A program made the translations under genes and the position numbers. This document shows positions 46,661 through 57,074 of a DNA stretch of 58,475 bases, in pieces. A model generated the notes under the pieces. The model searched no databases. It saw nothing but the letters and a program-made list of their open reading frames with translations, and was not told the origin of the DNA. How positions within the stretch are numbered: the stretch's first letter is position 1; every line of letters begins with the position of its first letter. Source of the stretch: Phoronis australis (lineage: Eukaryota; Phoronida; Phoronidae); contig NMRA01000402.1 of assembly GCA_002633005.1 (NCBI GenBank), positions 151,663 to 210,137 on the forward strand. The letters are read 5' to 3'.

Positions 46661-46796
46661 AAACAAAAGGAAAAACTCGTTCCAAGTTGACAATGACCCT
46701 AGCAAAATGAACGATACGAATTTCAACGAGGAACATTTTGTGAGTCCATCAGAATTCCAAAACCCTACATACGATGACGCTGCATTAAAAGTGTGA
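46661..46796 (+). CDS. Exon 47: cytoplasmic tail and stop (residues 4099-4143)
   Basis: 136 nt, acceptor TTTTCAG, ends TGA at 46794-46796. The NKRKN basic cluster anchors the membrane segment. The tail contains FQNPTYDD, a full FxNPxY signal for clathrin/PTB-adaptor recognition, and ends ALKV, which fits a class II PDZ ligand (hydrophobic-x-hydrophobic). Several lysines could be ubiquitinated. Notch ligands also rely on endocytosis and often carry C-terminal PDZ ligands, so the tail suits a recycled surface receptor or ligand. Confidence 0.9.
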
Positions 46797-49021
46797 CGCC
46801 GTCAAACCTTCGATGCTGATTTTCCTTCGGATCTGATCACCTTGGCTTCCGCTACCACTTGCCAACGCATTTGATATTGTAATATTTGGATGTTTAGAAA
46901 CCAATTGTATGCTGTTTGTTTGTTACGCGGTAACGCAATAAGTAGATTTTTTTCACGTAAGAGTGTCTCAAACCTATAGGACTATGCATCGTTCTGTTTC
47001 TTGACGTGGTTGAATTAACACACGTGGATGCATGTATAGTGGCGGATAATGTAGATATTTGTTTATTGTATTGACACTGTAGAATACGACGTAAGGTTGT
47101 AAGGTTGCCGTTTGGAGAAGAGAACGCGCTAAAAATTTCGTAGACCTGACCGATTCCTTCGCATCACGCCATTTATGTAAGGACTAGGTGTCCCCCTGAA
47201 CTCAGTGTCTTGCCTAAATGTTCTTGAATGGAGCATCCACGCATTTACCGAACGACTCACGGGACCGTATTTAGGCAATCAAAGAAATTCAGGTAACACA
47301 TTGAAGACGTTTCTTGGGTTTTCTGTCTTAGTACACAACCTTGCCTGATCAGCATCCGATGATCTCCCTTCTTCTGGCGGTTACCAACATCTCCACCAGA
47401 CGATGACATATCAGATGAGTGATTCCACACTAATAGCTCCGTGCTTTACAACCGCGGACGTTCATTTCCAATACACCCTACCGAGAGGGAGATTATGTCA
47501 TGTCTTCAGGGGACAAACAATATAGAGTGAACTAGACCCACGCATTGGACTGATACTCGATTATTCGATGTTTTTCTTGTAGCGGACAGGACAAACACTG
47601 TGAAGTAATCCATACAAAGTCTCCCTTGTATGATAAGGACGTGGAATCGTAGACAGTGACATTAACGGGCCAGTAGTTATTTGTTTTTTTTCGAAAGATA
47701 TCGAAGTCCTTCTCCCTTTGTTTTCTGAAATTGTTACACTTTTTGCCTTAGTTTTGGGCTCATCAATTCTCTCTTCCGATGTAGGATTTCTTGAACTTGT
47801 TTGGAAACCCATTTGAGGTCTTATAAACCTCAGTCAAATTCTAACTGCACAGCATCAGGCTAGAGTTATGACGTCAAGGGAAGGGGTGGCAAAACCCATC
47901 TTGTTTCTCATCTCGCATATGGTATTACTGTATACGTAGTCCAGTTGCTTCTTTAAACTGGAAAGCGTTGACTATCGTAGCATCAGCGCTATTATTGGGC
48001 GAAAGATTATAGTAGGTTAAGAAGAAAGAGAAGTGTGTCAGATTACCTTATAAGTTAATTGCACTTATTTAAGTTATCCGGTTCTATGCTGTATAGTCGT
48101 CATTTTAAATGATTTTCAGGTTGGGTTTGGTGCGATGTGATTAACAAAACTCAAAGCAGGGTATATTTTTCTCATGTCATCAATTATGAATGTTATGTTT
48201 ACCGTTTATACTACTTTGGTATGGGAGTACCGATTCACTGGTGTACATTTTACATGCTCACAAAATGTGCACGATGAGTTACTCGATGGCAGGTGTATTT
48301 GATACTGTGATAATCAAGGAGTACCTTGTATCTTCAGTGTACTTTAAGCCAGACAAAATTTCGGAAATGGATTATGCCTTCATCAGATTGTACGAAGTAA
48401 TGATTCTGTGGTCTTGTATTGTACACAAAAACAAATTTTATTACCAATTGTTATCATGTATAAACTATTTTGCAACGTGACGCGGACAATCGCTGCCGAA
48501 TGGTCGTGTAAGGAGACGCCATTTTCAATGTGGGAACGTGAAACTTTTTCAACTGGTAATATGACTGAACACGAAGTTACTTTTTTGTATAAATAAATCT
48601 ATTTATTGTACACCATCACTTTCATGTCTCTTACAGCAAATATGTTACCACGAGCTGGATTTTAAAACACAGGATTTTTTTCGGATTCCTCTACATGTTT
48701 CTTTTCTCACGAATTACACTTCTGTTTTTGTTACAACTTGGTGTTTTGGTGATACATTTTATCTTTACTATGATTACCGCTGGAGTAAGCGTGAAAGTAT
48801 GCAGTAAGACAAACAGAAACACAGCTTGGGAAAAATAATTGATTGACCGAAAGTCGTACAGTGTGTGTTTTAATAAAAAGTATTGTGCGATTCGTGAAGG
48901 AGGTGGCCTGAAATCGACATCATGAGTCTGTGACGTATCCGCTACGCACGTTAGATTTGCATGTCAGCGAAAGGTCATGGGCTGTTTGGTTCTTTGGAGC
49001 ACGACTCGAATTAAAATTCAC
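46797..49021. other. 3' UTR of the DSL gene and spacer
   Basis: No exon or ORF with recognisable content. The first canonical AATAAA I find after the stop is at 48592, implying a ~1.8-kb 3' UTR if that site is used; a non-canonical nearer site cannot be excluded. Confidence 0.45.
48592..48597 (+). terminator. Candidate polyadenylation signal AATAAA of the DSL gene
   Basis: AATAAA in an AT-rich context 1.8 kb after the stop; a second copy lies at 48872. Assignment is by proximity only. Confidence 0.35.
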
Positions 49022-49029
49022 TATAAATA
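49022..49029 (+). promoter_or_regulatory. TATA-box-like TATAAATA before the single-exon ORF
   Basis: TATAAATAG lies 28 bp before the ATG at 49050. If it is a true TATA box, transcription would begin at about that ATG, leaving almost no 5' UTR. Either the box is coincidental or translation starts at the next in-frame ATG (near 49151). Confidence 0.3.
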
Positions 49030-49049
49030 GAAATTGGCCACTTGCAAAA

Positions 49050-49619
49050 ATGGAAGTAATAGTTGACGATTTGGATATTGCTTATAAAGCTCTGTCAAAG
49101 CTGTCAACTGACGATAGAACATTTTATGGGAAATACGAAGAACCGGCTAGCATGACTGTTCTTGTGAAGGGTGTGCGAGACCGGGTGGTCATATCGGTGG
49201 ACAAGGCGAGTCCCACCCTAATTGCAGTTTTAGAGACAATATATAATGTAAACAAACATAGGCACAGGTCGCAGCACGGACACTCAGTTGAATGCGCATA
49301 CAAAGTCTGGAAAGGAGTCGTTGTTGAACGCCACGGAAGAACGCCAACTTTGCGAATTTGTGTTGATATATGGGCTTTAATGTCAGAAGAGCTGAGGCAA
49401 CAGCTGTCTAAGGTTTCCCAAGGCAGCATTCAAAAGTTTGTCGTAACTGGCATGAGGGAATGGGAGAATATCACGTGGCGCATACCCGGATACTGTACCG
49501 GATATGACGTTGTTTTAGACATGCCGGATTCTAAAGTAAAGAAAAAAGACAAAGACAAAGACGACGATATACAATACTTTGAACAAAAGCCAAGCACTCA
49601 TAATGGCAAGAAAAAATAA
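49050..49619 (+). CDS. Unrecognised intronless ORF, 189 residues
   Basis: ATG at 49050 is the first in-frame ATG of a frame open from before 48930; it runs to TAA at 49617-49619. The protein starts MEVIVDDLDIAYKALSKL and has alternating hydrophobic strands and charged loops (MTVLVKGVRDRVVISVDK, TLRICVDIWALM), two tryptophan-rich spots (KVWKGVVVE, WENITW) and a Lys/Asp-rich C-terminus (KKKDKDKDDD). No signal peptide or transmembrane segment is visible. Balanced amino-acid use and a nearby AATAAA support a real gene. It could be a retrocopy or a small single-exon gene; I do not recognise the family. Confidence 0.6.
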   Translation: MEVIVDDLDIAYKALSKLSTDDRTFYGKYEEPASMTVLVKGVRDRVVISVDKASPTLIAVLETIYNVNKHRHRSQHGHSVECAYKVWKGVVVERHGRTPTLRICVDIWALMSEELRQQLSKVSQGSIQKFVVTGMREWENITWRIPGYCTGYDVVLDMPDSKVKKKDKDKDDDIQYFEQKPSTHNGKKK

Positions 49620-49713
49620 TTTTTTAAATGAAAAATCTTTGTTATTTTGTTAAGCTCGATCTTGCCCCAAAGATTTAGATTTTTGGAAGACGTGTTTCGT
49701 GAACCACTCCGCT

Positions 49714-49719
49714 AATAAA
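49714..49719 (+). terminator. Polyadenylation signal AATAAA of the single-exon ORF
   Basis: AATAAA 95 bp after the stop codon of the 189-residue ORF, a normal distance for a short 3' UTR. Confidence 0.5.
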
Positions 49720-49767
49720 TACTAATATTTGACGTTGTCAGTAAAAACTCGTCACTTTGCCATATTG

Positions 49768-49773
49768 TTTATT
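49768..49773 (-). terminator. Candidate polyadenylation signal of the metalloprotease gene
   Basis: TTTATT on the plus strand reads AATAAA on the minus strand, 1.0 kb after the metalloprotease stop. No nearer canonical hexamer was found. If used, the two convergent transcripts end within ~50 bp of each other. Confidence 0.3.
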
Positions 49774-50777
49774 AAGTAAAGATTGAAAAGCACAGTTCGA
49801 ATAAGCCGCCAGCAACTGAAGTTTTCTGGTCGACAGGGTTGTCCATTTCCAGGTCCTATTAACTGGGATTCCTGAAAAGTATGAAAAGCGAAGTTAATGT
49901 ATAAGTCATTTTCGTACTTATGTGCCGGAAAACGAAGATGCATTTCAGCAAAAAAAGCTGTTTTCGCATTCTTGACGCTTGTCAATGTTTAATTCTGTCC
50001 AGTCGAATGCCTTAGAAAAAAACATCTATGAGTGACGTTGGATAATTCAAAAGTGCATTTAATAATTACTTCCCATCCAGCTCTTTAAAACAAAACAATA
50101 CTTCGTAACCCTAGTCAAAGCCTCAGATGTTTGCAGCTAATTTGCAAATTGCAGGCTTACACAGAAGCAAAATCGACAAGCTTGGCCTACGATTTAGGCG
50201 AGCTGCACGATAATTGTGGGGAAAGGCCCGCCACCAAGAATCATAATTTGAATTCTCAGAAAATGTGACTAACTATTTTCAATTGAACCTTGGCGTTATC
50301 GCTCAAGTCGTAAGCCAATGGAAAATTACCATGCGACAGAACAGGGATTGATTGAAATCACCAAAAGAAGGCACGAACGAGATCGTTGCTCAAAAGACTA
50401 ACCTCCGACTTAGGCCACACCCCGTTACGTAACTGTTATTCGGATCACGAGGTATTTAGTTTCTAGGCAAAAACAAAAGTTTCTTACTGCTTGAGGCCAT
50501 ACATGTATATAGCGCATAAAATGATCGGCGGGCAGGATCAAGACCACTTACAGTGCCAGTTCTTTAGCAATAAGGAAACATCCTTTTTTGTCTGACTATA
50601 AACAAGATTACAGCCATATTTGTCACGGTAAGTGATCTAAACCAAAATTTGTTTTGGCTTAAGGTAGGTCAACGAAAGCGGTAAATGACTGAACTCTTTG
50701 GCTGTAAATCGGTCTGACGTAGGACAGTGTCCTTGCAGGGGTTGACGTTGTACATGTATCTCACCTTTTCATCTCGT
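49774..50777. other. Spacer or metalloprotease 3' UTR
   Basis: No ORF, exon or repeat with support on either strand. Confidence 0.4.
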
Positions 50778-50956
50778 TTACTGCGTCGATGCAGCGCAAG
50801 ACGCGCAGCAGGACTTCTGAATTGCAAGAGAATTGTCGTCATTCTGAGTGCAGAACGATCCGCCAGTTGCCGTGACAAGAGCAGAACACTCCGTAAACAG
50901 CTTTTCTTCACCAGACGGATACGTCAAAGTCACCGATATAGACGCGTCAGTGCAAC
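50778..50956 (-). CDS. Metalloprotease last exon: PLAC-like C-terminal domain
   Basis: Acceptor TTCTTCAG on the minus strand, stop TAA at 50780-50778. It encodes CTDASISVTLTYPSGEEKL, then ECSALV, GSFC and SCCASC, i.e. six cysteines with the terminal CC-x-x-C of PLAC (protease and lacunin) domains. Domain naming is by cysteine pattern, so moderately certain. Confidence 0.75.
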
Positions 50957-51254
50957 CTGAAGAAACGTCGCATGTATGAATTTTCTGCTCTCAAGCACTT
51001 CCAAACTTGGAAAATTCTAAGCATGATCGTGTAAAAAACGTCATTAATGTATTATTGGTGTAAAGTGTTCTGTACAAAAGACAGCATCGCAAAGTACTTC
51101 ACAAAATAGGTGCAGTAGATGTGTGTATTATGAACTTCTTCAGAAACATGTATATGATACAGAGGTGCCGCTTGTCAGTATACGTTTCCCAATGTAGCCA
51201 GCCTTGTACAACTGTGGGCTATTCGTTAACTGTATATTTCATTTTGGCACTTAC

Positions 51255-51293
51255 TTGCACTCGTAGGTTTCGCTGTGGTTGTAAACTCATCGC
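51255..51293 (-). CDS. Metalloprotease 39-nt linker exon
   Basis: Between TTTTTAG and GTAAGT on the minus strand; phase 1 in and out. It encodes GDEFTTTAKPTSA, a Thr-rich hinge. Too short for similarity; supported by strong splice sites and phase fit on both sides. Confidence 0.55.
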
Positions 51294-54211
51294 CTAAAAA
51301 ACATTAAAACAAGGAATGCGTTAAAAACGTCACGCAATCGCAAAGACACTTCTGTGATACGCTTCAGTTCTTGCTTTGATCATGAGTGTTTAAGAAACAA
51401 AATTGCTGACAAGTTGATTTTGGAACTCTAAATCATCACTGGTAATAGTAGGGAAAAGTACTTCAGATTTCTTATTTATCCTCAAAAAATGTAGAAATCA
51501 ACCAACAAGTTCCATTTTCATAAAAACGCCTCAAGTCCTCACTTTGTCGGCCAATATTTCTGCTGTTTCAGAGTAAATCACATTTGACATGCATCCTTGC
51601 GACACAACAAAAACGAATGTGAAAAATTACGTTCGAACCGAACGACGCGCTGAAGAGCTGTGAGTGCCCGAACCTCCCAAAATCGCTTGAAATCAATACC
51701 CCTGGAAATCTCCCCCAACACTGATTTGGCAGGTAATTGAATTCAGCCGAGGTTCTCCCAACCAACTCGCGCATTTGGCTCATAATGTCGTTTAATAAAT
51801 AACAAGGGCAGCGACAATAATAGAAACAGAATGTCACACCATTTGTGTTTACCTTTTTGAAAGACCACCCCTACAACGTTACGATTGCATTAAAATCTTC
51901 GTTTTGGCTTGTGATTTGGGTTGTTGCAACTTTTAAGGTTTTCGATGCGGCGTGTTGGCATCTCTTACTTTATTTGTAATTTCTACGGATCGATTTATTG
52001 TAGTTAGAGATTTGTGCTTTCGACGTGACCAACTTATCGTATCACGAAGCTTTAGTTCACTGCCGTGGCATGCTACCAGTGTCGGATTATCCAAATGTTG
52101 TCAAGGTACATTGCACACCTTAGAACTCCCACACAAATTAGATACTACATGTATGCCTTATAGCCGCACTGGAACCTTTGAGACTCACTTTAGAGATGAA
52201 AGTCGTACACAATGATTAATTAAAACCATTTCCAGTGTGACATTGAAAATGGGACCTTTGACCATTAACGTAAACCAAACAATGGCGACTTTAAGCTGCA
52301 GCAAGTCCGATTGAAGGCAACTCATGTAAGTCCTGACCGGTTAAAATATTTATAAAGGCATCGTAGTATTCAAGTATATTCTACACTTGGAATTATTTGT
52401 GGAAAATCGCTAGCTTCACTGGCTTGCCTCATACAGTGATGTCGACCTCAGATTTGAAGTGCGATCACACATGATAATCTGCCGTTAATATCCAGCTGCT
52501 CAATCAAATGGTTGCCGAATAATCGTGAGCGCATGTGCGCATTAAACATAAGTAGGAGGGAGATCACAAACTCTGTGGTGACTACAGTTTTAACTTCGCG
52601 CGTCTTTCAAAAATCGTGTGTTTTGTTACTTTTTCTGTAGTAGATATTGCGAGATCGTACGTTCGTCTGGAATTTGATAAACGATATTTTGACGCGTTTT
52701 CGCGTTCCATGCGTCCTTAAAACAACCAATCCCTGTTAAATTATAAAAGTATGTTGAACAAACCAATCAAGTTGTCATGTTTGAACGAGATTGACAACTA
52801 CAAAGGCTTTTACTCCTGCTATCGATTTAATAAGTGTTTGAAAAGCATGTCGGCTTTCCGTACAAAGCACGCAATAAGTGTAACACAGGAGGTGGCCTTT
52901 GAAAGGAATTTGTTCGCTCGACAACTACGATTGCCGGGACAGCGATGACAGTCAGTGATTTGTTCCCTTGGATGTTGCATTGCATGCGTTCCACCAAACA
53001 GAAGCGCGATCTAAACAGTAACAAGTGAACAACAAATAGTTAAGCTTAAAGCCTATCTTCAACGGTAACACATGTAAAATTGGTTCCTACGGTATGTTAA
53101 GAGCATCGCTCTGAACCCACTAGTGCCATAAATTGCCAAATATAACGTAGGCGTATTGGCTCGCTTTTATCTACGTCACCGCGAGAATCACCTTTAGTTC
53201 AAACAGCTGCGAATAACACCCGCACCCAATGGTGTTCTATTCAGACCCCTATTCAATACAACCTTTTGTTATTTGTGCTTGGATCTCGCGGTGACGCAAC
53301 ATGACAGGAAATGGCAGCTTCGCACGGGCTTACACTAGCATGATTGAACTCGCGTTTTCTTATTTTACTAAGGCTCTGCTAGGACTATCTGGTTAGCCAA
53401 ATACATCTTAAGTAACAAAATTTCGTTGAAGTCAGACTTTAAGCGTGTAAACTTTAATTGTCCTTTATTGAACAATGCTGGTTAGACGCCGGCTCAGTGG
53501 GCACGTAAACTGACTGACATCGGAGCAGACGTCTTCACTGACCAGACTACAACGTCCTATAGTGATCAAATACATGTAGACATGCTTAGGGATTACTTTT
53601 CGAGTCAATTATGACGCGCCTAATTGTGTTCGGATAAGATCAAATCACTTGTCACCAGGTGACGCTAAGCGCGTTCAATAGACGAAGCCTCAAACGAGTA
53701 AATGCAGCAATTGGCAGTCACTTCCACATAACATTACAGTATGGGCATATTTTTTCTCAATTCTAGACTCGACAGAACTGAAAAGAGGTCGCTTTTTCAG
53801 GTACTCGGTGGGAATCAAAGTTTTTGTACATAAGTTTACGGTCGACTTCTGGAGACAAATCTTGAACAGATTAACAACTAATTTCTTCTCATAAACGTTA
53901 GTAGGCCTTTATATAATTCGTATTAAATGTTTTGCTTGAGAAAGTATATCAGAATGGCGTTAATTCTTTGCATCTTATTAATACATAGACGACTCTTCAA
54001 ATATTCATTGCATTGTTTCATGAGTCCGTCATCATTGTATTCAGTCAGTTGCGTGTCAGGAACTGCCAAAAGTCGACGCCGGAATGCACAATTCATAGCT
54101 CTGACCGCACCCCGGGAATAAGTCTAGATCCATATTCTCAAACATTCGAGCTCCCCGATTTTTTTGAGGGGGGTGGGCCCATGTATTGAGAGGTGGTTAT
54201 TTTGTCCTTCC

Positions 54212-54279
54212 GCACTTTGAAGTCCATAAAAGCGATGTTTGAATTGCACTTTGAAGTCCATAAAAGCGATGTTGGAATT
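54212..54279. repeat. 34-bp tandem repeat, two copies
   Basis: GCACTTTGAAGTCCATAAAA plus AGCGATGTT(T/G)GAATT is repeated once directly (54212 and 54246) with a single mismatch, so the duplication is recent. Confidence 0.85.
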
Positions 54280-54936
54280 GCCCTTGATAAGGGGTCACTC
54301 CAACGACATTTTTTGTCAATCTTGGTCGTTTAGATACGTGCATGATCACGGTACTTGGCAAGGTGCTTACTATGAATCCGTCAGCCACTGCACCGCCTGA
54401 CGTAACGTATTATGTCATATAATCAATCATGTATGTCACTCCGTTTCTTTGCAAGTGCGGGGATGTACGTGTTGTTGTTTGCCCGGTTGTCCCGGACATG
54501 AAACGTCACGAAACAGTGGAACTGAAAAATATTTCAGATTTCAGAATAACCAAGGGCGTTTCCACAGAGGCTACCAATATCTCCTCGTTTGTCAGTGCCA
54601 TGGCAGTGACAATGATTGGATATCTTGGTAGGGAAACAGCTAGGGCGCGAAGTGGTGGGGGTTGACATCATTGTCAATCGATTAAATATGTCATTTATTG
54701 ATGTGTATTATTCCTTTAACAAAATTAAAACTGAAAAAAGATTCTGAAAGGAGTCTGTGATTCTTAATAAGTTTTCGCTTTCTGGTGAAATTGAAACCGT
54801 GAAGCAAGTACAGAGGTTGCATAAAAGGGAACGCACAAACTAGACTACTGATATTGCTTCGTACTATTTTGGTAATAGTTTTTACTTTTGTTTATCCTGT
54901 TCGAGATTTATATATTTCCTACAGGAAACATAGGTG

Positions 54937-55076
54937 GCGCAGCACTGTAAAAAAGGGGCTATAGCCCCCATCCCTCCTGTGTTGCACCGCCCATAGGCCA
55001 TGGTCGGCGCAGCACTGAAAAAGTGGGGGGCTATAGTTCCCCCAACCCTCTTATGGCGTGCTGCCCATGGTAAATG
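54937..55076. repeat. 70-bp imperfect tandem repeat with GGGGCTATAGCCCC palindrome
   Basis: Two copies start GGCGCAGCACTG at 54937 and 55007. Each contains a G-run, CTATAG and a C-run; in copy 1 this is the perfect 14-bp palindrome GGGGCTATAGCCCC (54956-54969). Possibly the remnant of a mobile element end. Confidence 0.7.
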
Positions 55077-55108
55077 GCCCTATCATTGGTAATAGATTTG
55101 ATACGAAC

Positions 55109-55262
55109 CTCGTGCCACACATTTGCCTTGGATGCACCACATGTTTGGACCACAATCAGTGCCATCTACCGGTGGAGTGTACTTCGTTACGCACTTCGTG
55201 CCGTCAGAATTCTTACACCACAGGCAATTGCATGCACTCATACCAGTCTTTTCATAAATCCA
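55109..55262 (-). CDS. Metalloprotease exon: ADAMTS-type cysteine-rich region
   Basis: Minus-strand acceptor AATTTCAG, donor CACGAG|GTTCGT, phase 0 in, 1 out. It encodes CNCLWCKNSDGTKCVT, then DGTDCGPNMWCIQGKCV. This closely follows the ADAMTS signature C..LWC......C.T..P..DGT.CG...WC..G.C, the disintegrin-like/cysteine-rich junction used for substrate exosite contacts. Confidence 0.92.
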
Positions 55263-55811
55263 CTGAAATTATTTTGCATTTTTCAGAAGTTGAATTATCT
55301 CTAGGGGTAGAAGATGTGATACGGTCCCTCAAAATTGCAGAAATGAGTCAACACGTGTGATCGCCATTGATAGAAGAGAATAGTCGGCGTTGCACTCAAC
55401 ATGCTAACAACAGTATTTTTTGAATGAATTGAAACACAAGTACGACAATAAAAGCTAACTTTTTAATTCACAATATATGGCCTGAAAACCTGTGCACATC
55501 AAGGGTTTACTTTCCAAAGGTACGCCATGCGATTTCACGTGCATGTGGACGATAAATGTGGTGACGTTTAAGAACATGAAGCCGCTCTTATAAAATGCAT
55601 GGATCCACAAAGCAATGATTCGACCCTGTCAAAAGTGGACAACATGCATAACTACACAAAACTTGATCGATGTGACGCACATCCAGAGCTAGTCGGTATA
55701 AGGGTTTCCTGGCTTGTTCGGTCATGTGTAATTGTTATAATGGGGGTAATCTAAAGGGTACCTATTGTTCACTCTCAGATCCATTATAATTGCTTTGGAA
55801 ATGCGACTTAC

Positions 55812-55968
55812 ATTTCCACATGCACCAGCACTCTGTTTAGGGAAATTCATGTTTTTACACTGGCTATCTTTGGTGTACAGGTCTCCAGCTAGGTGCTTCA
55901 TGTGAAGATCCCAAAGATTTTTCTCTGAAATCGTCTCCTCGTCCAGAACACATTTCGCTGCAATGTTG
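55812..55968 (-). CDS. Metalloprotease exon: disintegrin-like region
   Basis: Minus-strand acceptor AAATTGCAG, donor AAT|GTAAGT. It encodes KCVLDEE, then HLAGDLYTKDSQCKNMNF and GACGN, matching the ADAMTS pattern C(L/V)LD.P...LPG..Y....QC...FG.....C. A second acceptor 11 bases further in (exon end 55957) is possible, but only 55968 keeps phase with the preceding exon. Confidence 0.87.
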
Positions 55969-56473
55969 CTGCAATTTAAGGGCATAGATTTTATATCTCT
56001 TCTGTTTGTATCTCGACTCCTGTCATCAATAAGACCACTAACAAATGTTGCACGTTTCCATCCGATTGCATACTACATGTACACCCAGATCAAGAAATAT
56101 GCAACCGTGAACAACATAAACGGTCCAGTGGAAGAAATTTGTATTTTTCTGCGCGTAACAATTTTTACTTTACTTACCATTTACCGCAATATTAACAGGA
56201 AGACATGTCTTCCAGGTGGGCATTATTAACTGCACACATAGTTAGTGACTTTAAACGGTCTGTTTACGAGACGGTTTGGTCTTTGGAAAGTCCAATGCCG
56301 AGTATAGTAGAGACAATATGAGTTACTACTCTTAGTTATTCCTTCATTCACCTACACTTATCATTCAGTTGCAATTTTATTTAATATATTTTCAGTTAGT
56401 ACGATGTGTAATCCAATTAGTCCAGCCCCGGGTGCTATTAGCAATAAAGTGAAGAGACATGTTGCTTACTTAC

Positions 56474-56623
56474 TTAAGGGTCATAAGGAAATCTTTATCC
56501 GAACATTTTGAGAACAAGAAGACATTTCCTAGGTTTTGGTTGGAACCGCCCGGAGACATAACCATATTTGATGTACTCGAGCAGTCGGGATGACTATCTC
56601 CGCCATCATGCTGAGAACCTAGA
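56474..56623 (-). CDS. Metalloprotease exon: third zinc ligand and Met-turn
   Basis: Minus-strand acceptor ACTTTCAG, donor CTTAA|GTAAGT. It completes the zinc motif across the intron as HELGH-N-LG-SQ-HD and continues GGDSHPDC, NMVMSPG (Met-turn) and FSKCSDKDFLMTL, which parallels WS.CS...I..FL of ADAMTS enzymes. Choosing this acceptor rather than TCTAG five bases inside restores the exact HExxHxxGxxHD spacing. Confidence 0.92.
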
Positions 56624-57074
56624 CTGAAAGACGGAGGCACAAGTTAAAGGTTAGATGACACAAGAACGTTACTAACGGCATGAAGTCGTACCCAAACACT
56701 CCCTGAGAGACGAGCGACGTCATAAAAACAAAGTAAAGTGACGCATGTGGAGGTTTAATATTTGCGAGTGAGCTTGCAGTCTTACTATCTTATACTTGTA
56801 TGATGACTGGCACTGAAGTGATTGGTAGGCCTACGCGAGGTTGCATGACGAATTATGAGAAAAAGCTGTAAGATTATGAAAACACATCATTTCCGTTCCA
56901 AAATCTAAGATTGCTCAAAGCCAGTGTTTGGCGACTGTTTTGGGTTATGGAACGTGCCCCTGACTTATTGGCAGAAATTGTGTCCAAACTAGAATTTAGA
57001 GACCGCCAGATTCTATTAAAACCATTTTGTATTGTTTGCAACCGAGGAAAATTAGCTTGGTGTGAAACACTTAC

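Larger units (their letters stand above)
6779..46796 (+). other. Giant DSL/mucin/tandem-module transmembrane protein gene (47 coding exons, gene span)
   Basis: The reconstruction joins 47 exons at GT/AG sites with matching phase at every junction, giving 4,143 codons plus stop. Order: signal peptide (1-17), MNNL/C2-like domain of Notch ligands (~28-165), DSL (184-227), one EGF (237-270), Ser/Thr-rich mucin exon (~274-920), about 25 alpha/beta modules (~920-4060), transmembrane helix (~4073-4094), and a ~45-residue tail with FQNPTY and final LKV. The head is that of Delta/Jagged ligands, which bind Notch on neighbouring cells. Known ligands carry many EGF repeats, whereas here they are replaced by mucin and module arrays. 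The modules follow a beta-alpha-beta-beta-alpha-beta pattern reminiscent of SEA or ferredoxin-like folds, but I do not recognise the family. Function is unknown; a type I cell-surface protein is inferred. Hand-made splice models need transcript confirmation, and the near-identical exons 7-18 are prone to assembly error. Confidence 0.85.
51294..55108. other. Large intron of the metalloprotease gene (3.8 kb)
   Basis: No further exon could be supported. A cysteine-bearing open frame on the minus strand at ~52830-53010 lacks thrombospondin-repeat motifs (no W-x-x-W, no CSxTCG) and was not accepted. Two small tandem repeats lie at the high-coordinate end. Confidence 0.45.

Noticed and set aside
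52830-53010. Minus-strand cysteine-containing segment inside the metalloprotease intron, considered as a thrombospondin repeat exon
   Set aside because: It lacks the W-x-x-W and CS-x-TCG motifs and has no acceptor/donor pair in the required phase.
54429-54665. 78-residue plus-strand ORF with PDMKRHETVELKNISDFRI
   Set aside because: No family recognised, no splice or regulatory context, and it lies in the intron of the minus-strand metalloprotease gene.
56474-56618. Alternative acceptor TCTAG for the Met-turn exon
   Set aside because: It would remove the Asn-Leu of HELGHNLG and break phase with the preceding exon; the CTTTCAG site five bases upstream restores the exact zinc-binding spacing.
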